NCBI GenBank assembly: GCA_025963465.1
Contig: JAOQAP010000249.1
Coordinates: 1 to 36,607 of the forward strand
Reading direction: 5' to 3'
Source: Flavipsychrobacter sp.
GTDB taxonomy: Bacteria > Bacteroidota > Bacteroidia > Chitinophagales > Chitinophagaceae
Length of the DNA stretch: 36,607 nucleotides
Positions 34,375 to 36,607 of this stretch are shown here, one piece after another (the first letter of the stretch is position 1; every line of letters starts with the position of its first letter). The notes under the pieces are model-generated. The model saw only the letters and a list, made by a program, of their open reading frames with translations. It was not told the DNA's origin and did not search any database. Made by a program: the position numbers and the translations under genes.

Positions 34375-34794
34375 TTAACTACCAAACCAGCTAACTACAG
34401 TATACTTTGTTACATCAGGCCCTCCGGTAACTACTATTTTATCCACGGTAAGCCATGCATGCGCCTTCAGTTCATCTGCAGCATCTTTAAACACACCCAA
34501 AAATAAAAGGCTTTTAATGCTCCTCAACCGCAACATGATCTTTGCTGCGATAGCCTGTTCAAAACATTTTGTGCGCCATGGTGAGTAACGGCCTGCGCGC
34601 AAAATACAGATACCGATATTCTGCACAATGCCTGTAGGCTGTTCATTATCATCTATCGATTTGTCACTCATTAATTTACCTAGCATTGGCGCTATCCGTT
34701 TAAAAGGCAACACGACCAGTATCATTCTGGCAATAGCAAGAAAGATCCAGGCTTCCATAAACAGCAGGTATTCTTTGAGTGCTCTTTTAGCCAT
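34375..34794 (-). CDS. Lasso leader peptidase, transglutaminase-like (B2 protein)
   Basis: A 139-residue protein matching the C-terminal, peptidase half of McjB. It removes the leader from the lasso precursor with a Cys-His-Asp triad. Cys77 lies in SPWRTKCFEQAIAAKIMLR and His112 in LKAHAWLTVD, 35 residues apart as in the family. Asp118 or another downstream acid completes the triad. GVFKDAADELKAHAWL is the characteristic region before the His. The N-terminal 30 residues are hydrophobic (FMEAWIFLAIARMILVVLPF), so membrane contact is possible. Its ATG overlaps the stop codon of the upstream membrane protein by one base (TAATG), and the cyclase follows after 9 bases, so the three are translated as a tight unit. 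Confidence 0.9.
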   Translation of the reverse strand: MAKRALKEYLLFMEAWIFLAIARMILVVLPFKRIAPMLGKLMSDKSIDDNEQPTGIVQNIGICILRAGRYSPWRTKCFEQAIAAKIMLRLRSIKSLLFLGVFKDAADELKAHAWLTVDKIVVTGGPDVTKYTVVSWFGS

Positions 34795-35831
34795 TAGCTT
34801 ATCCTTTTTTCTTCGCTCTTATGGAACAACCGCCCCAGTTCATCTGCCGACAGAGCAACTATTACACACAGCACAGGCATTGCAAGGTAAAACATTCGCT
34901 CCATGGAGCCGGACAAAAGCATCTGTAATACCACTGATAGCATGAACCAAATAAGGTACCGGTCTAGCGATCGCAAAATAAATTTACCCTGCGTAGGACT
35001 AATGAAAAAGACAAGCAACGGCGCTGCTATCCAAAACCCGGTATTCATTAATATCTTGAAAAACGTGGACAAACTCAGCAATTTGGGCAGGTTACGCACC
35101 AGGTTTGGCACATGGCTCATATCAGCTTTCAGCCCTCCCATTACAGATACCGGAGCATAAACGTCATATATATAACGGTAGGCAAATACCAATACCCCAG
35201 ACGCTAAAAAGTACAATAACAGTTTCTTCTTGTCTATATGGCTAAAGAAAAATATCAGCGGAGCTATGAATATAAAAGACTCCTTGGAAAATGGTCCCAG
35301 GAAAACGGCCCATAAAAGCATTGTGGTATTTTTTTCTTTCAAGCCGCACAAAGTCATGGCTATTACCACACAGAACAGCGAATCTACTAATGGATAAGCC
35401 GCCATGTATATAGTATAGCGGCAGGTAAGCATAGCCAGTGTACCGATCACCGCAGATGCCCTGCTGACACCAAAAGCTTTGCAATAACGGTATATGAGTA
35501 CACCATAAAAGGCGGTCAGCAATGTATTTACCAGAAAAAAGCTGAAGGCCAATGAATAATCGTTAGCGAAATAAGATGGGCTGAACTTTGCGATCAAAGG
35601 ACCGAATAATGCATTAATAGCAGCAGCAGCAAAGGGAATTATTACCCTGTATCGCCTTACCGCGCTTTGAGCAAGATCAAAATGCGCAAGGCCCATGTAT
35701 GTCTGGCAGTCAGGAAAATGAAGCAGGTTATGCTCAAAAAGGATAGCTATTGCAGGGCCGGTAATAACGGCCAGGCAAAACAGGAACACCAGTAAATATT
35801 CATTTGATACAATATTCCTTAATACCCGCAC
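34794..35831 (-). CDS. Polytopic membrane protein, GT-C-like, coupled to lasso B2
   Basis: A 345-residue integral membrane protein with about nine or ten helices. I do not recognise a named family. The layout (helix 1 at about residues 12-31, then a loop with Asp41 in FPDCQTYMGLAHFDLAQ, then many helices) recalls GT-C glycosyltransferases, whose first loop carries a catalytic Asp or Glu. GPFSKESFIFIAPLIFF recalls the SKE segment seen in TMTC-like proteins, including the partial gene at 1-677. No ABC-transporter motif is present. It starts with GTG at 35831, 80 bases after the kinase gene, and its stop overlaps the B2 start by one base. The coupling suggests a role in maturation, modification or export of the peptide, but this is inference from position only. 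Confidence 0.75.
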   Translation of the reverse strand: MRVLRNIVSNEYLLVFLFCLAVITGPAIAILFEHNLLHFPDCQTYMGLAHFDLAQSAVRRYRVIIPFAAAAINALFGPLIAKFSPSYFANDYSLAFSFFLVNTLLTAFYGVLIYRYCKAFGVSRASAVIGTLAMLTCRYTIYMAAYPLVDSLFCVVIAMTLCGLKEKNTTMLLWAVFLGPFSKESFIFIAPLIFFFSHIDKKKLLLYFLASGVLVFAYRYIYDVYAPVSVMGGLKADMSHVPNLVRNLPKLLSLSTFFKILMNTGFWIAAPLLVFFISPTQGKFILRSLDRYLIWFMLSVVLQMLLSGSMERMFYLAMPVLCVIVALSADELGRLFHKSEEKRIS

Positions 35832-35875
35832 TATTCCGGTTTTTTTTATAAACGGTAAGTTACTTATTGTCTTTG

Positions 35876-35883
35876 CAAAAGTA
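35876..35883 (-). promoter_or_regulatory. Possible internal -7 element before the GT-C-like gene
   Basis: TACTTTTG on the minus strand matches TAnnTTTG in the 80-base gap between the kinase and membrane-protein genes. No -33 partner is seen; an internal start is possible but weakly supported. Confidence 0.3.
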
Positions 35884-35911
35884 TCTATGTTTTGGATAAT
35901 ACCTCTTAATA

Positions 35912-36607
35912 TCAGAACAATGATTCCAGGGTACCTGCAAGGTCCTCAATATTGCAGTTCACAGGCCTTATTACTTCATATACTGTAGTGCTACTGGTCA
36001 AAAGGGACATAATTCTAAAATGCAGCACCTTTAGTTCCGGATCGGCAATAAGATACTTCCGGTAGGTTTGTTTTTCCAGTTCACCGAAAGCCTCTATACC
36101 GCTTAGTGTACGATATGCCACCTTATCTACCGCTTCACTTTTCTTTAAAATGAATATCCTACCTATTATAAACGGCTCTTTAAGAAATGTATCGTAAAAA
36201 AAGTAGCCGTATTTATCCAGGTCATTGTTCACTTTAAAGGTCTTATCGCGGTAGGCATCCTGCCTAAGTTTGGAAACAGCGTCATCCCATAGTTTCAGCA
36301 TAGGGTATGAAGCTACACCAAGTACATGCTTATCATTTTCCGGATCAGCCTTCAGTATACATATATCATCCGTAAATATTCGATAGCCTTTAGAAACGAG
36401 GTACGCAAGTGAGGTAGACTTACCCGCACCGGAATCCCCGGTGAACAAAATAAGCCTGTCATCCTTTACTATTCCGGATGCATGTAAGGGCATCACTTTT
36501 CGCTGCAGCAATACTACGGCCATCACAGTAGCCAGTAAAAATATCCTTATCTCCCGGCCATGCCTGCCTTCAAAAGGCTCTATTATCACATCTTTGCCTG
36601 CCGTTAC
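35912..36607 (-). CDS. HPr-kinase-like lasso-peptide kinase, 5' end outside window
   Basis: The frame is open across the right edge (VTAGKDVIIEPFEGRHG just inside it), so the N-terminus is missing. The GTG at 36589 is internal and not the real start. The visible 231 residues show the family pattern: FLLATVMAVVLLQRKVMPLHASGIV, the Walker A loop ILFTGDSGAGKSTS, and the Asp pair in GYRIFTDDICILKAD. A C-terminal part specific to the stand-alone branch follows. In paeninodin-type clusters such HprK-like proteins phosphorylate the C-terminal Ser of the lasso precursor. Here the precursor does end in Ser, and the gene lies directly upstream of the coupled membrane protein, B2 and cyclase genes. Its role as a precursor kinase is well supported by context; HPr regulation is less likely. 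Confidence 0.88.
   Translation of the reverse strand, partial: VTAGKDVIIEPFEGRHGREIRIFLLATVMAVVLLQRKVMPLHASGIVKDDRLILFTGDSGAGKSTSLAYLVSKGYRIFTDDICILKADPENDKHVLGVASYPMLKLWDDAVSKLRQDAYRDKTFKVNNDLDKYGYFFYDTFLKEPFIIGRIFILKKSEAVDKVAYRTLSGIEAFGELEKQTYRKYLIADPELKVLHFRIMSLLTSSTTVYEVIRPVNCNIEDLAGTLESLF

Noticed and set aside
35912-36589. Complete 225-residue kinase starting at GTG 36589
   Set aside because: The frame continues open to the window edge with family-like sequence, so the true start lies outside.
1-36607. tRNA, rRNA, insertion sequences, attachment sites, CRISPR
   Set aside because: None was seen by eye; a dedicated scan would be needed to exclude a small RNA.

Overview
The window looks like chromosomal DNA of a member of the Bacteroidota, probably of the Chitinophagaceae type; the family is inference, the phylum is well supported. 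The evidence is as follows. Five predicted type IX secretion cargo loci carry C-terminal sorting domains. There is a PUR-alpha-like DUF3276 gene. Several promoter elements fit the Bacteroidota pattern TTTG-N19-TAnnTTTG, and few genes have a clear Shine-Dalgarno site. I see no rRNA, tRNA, insertion sequence or CRISPR array.

Layout. (1) 1-677: the 5' part of a TMTC-like GT-C membrane glycosyltransferase gene on the minus strand, cut by the window edge. (2) 810-5369: molybdenum cofactor genes. moaA, moeA, an unknown membrane-anchored protein, moaC and mobA lie on the plus strand, and moaD-moaE run towards them on the minus strand, so that mobA and moaE overlap at their 3' ends. (3) 5485-12931: exported proteins (an NHL-repeat protein, a BNR/sialidase-like protein split by an in-frame TAA, an M1 metallopeptidase and a periplasmic alpha/beta hydrolase) plus a TSUP permease. 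(4) 12944-15906: a ppk1-ppx polyphosphate operon. (5) 16254-25467: two tandem, paralogous PKD-repeat surface proteins of about 1,530 residues with type B (gliding-motility) sorting domains, closed by a strong terminator. (6) 25536-27428: panD, a flippase-like membrane protein and a heptose-phosphate adenylyltransferase-like gene in one minus-strand operon. (7) 27598-29682: a histidine kinase and response regulator pair. (8) 29850-30326: the DUF3276 gene.

(9) 30399-36607 is the most interesting part: a lasso-peptide biosynthetic locus. It has a 47-residue precursor whose predicted 16-residue core is GSTNPGDDGGPAGTLS. Around it lie a PqqD-like leader-binding protein (B1), a transglutaminase-like leader peptidase (B2), an asparagine-synthetase-like cyclase whose glutaminase Cys is replaced, and an HPr-kinase-like protein running off the right edge. 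Also present are a polytopic membrane protein translationally coupled to B2 and a GT4 glycosyltransferase. The core ends in Ser, the residue that related kinases phosphorylate, and has no bulky residue to lock the thread. A phosphorylated and possibly glycosylated lasso peptide is therefore a specific, testable prediction. No exporter is visible inside the window.
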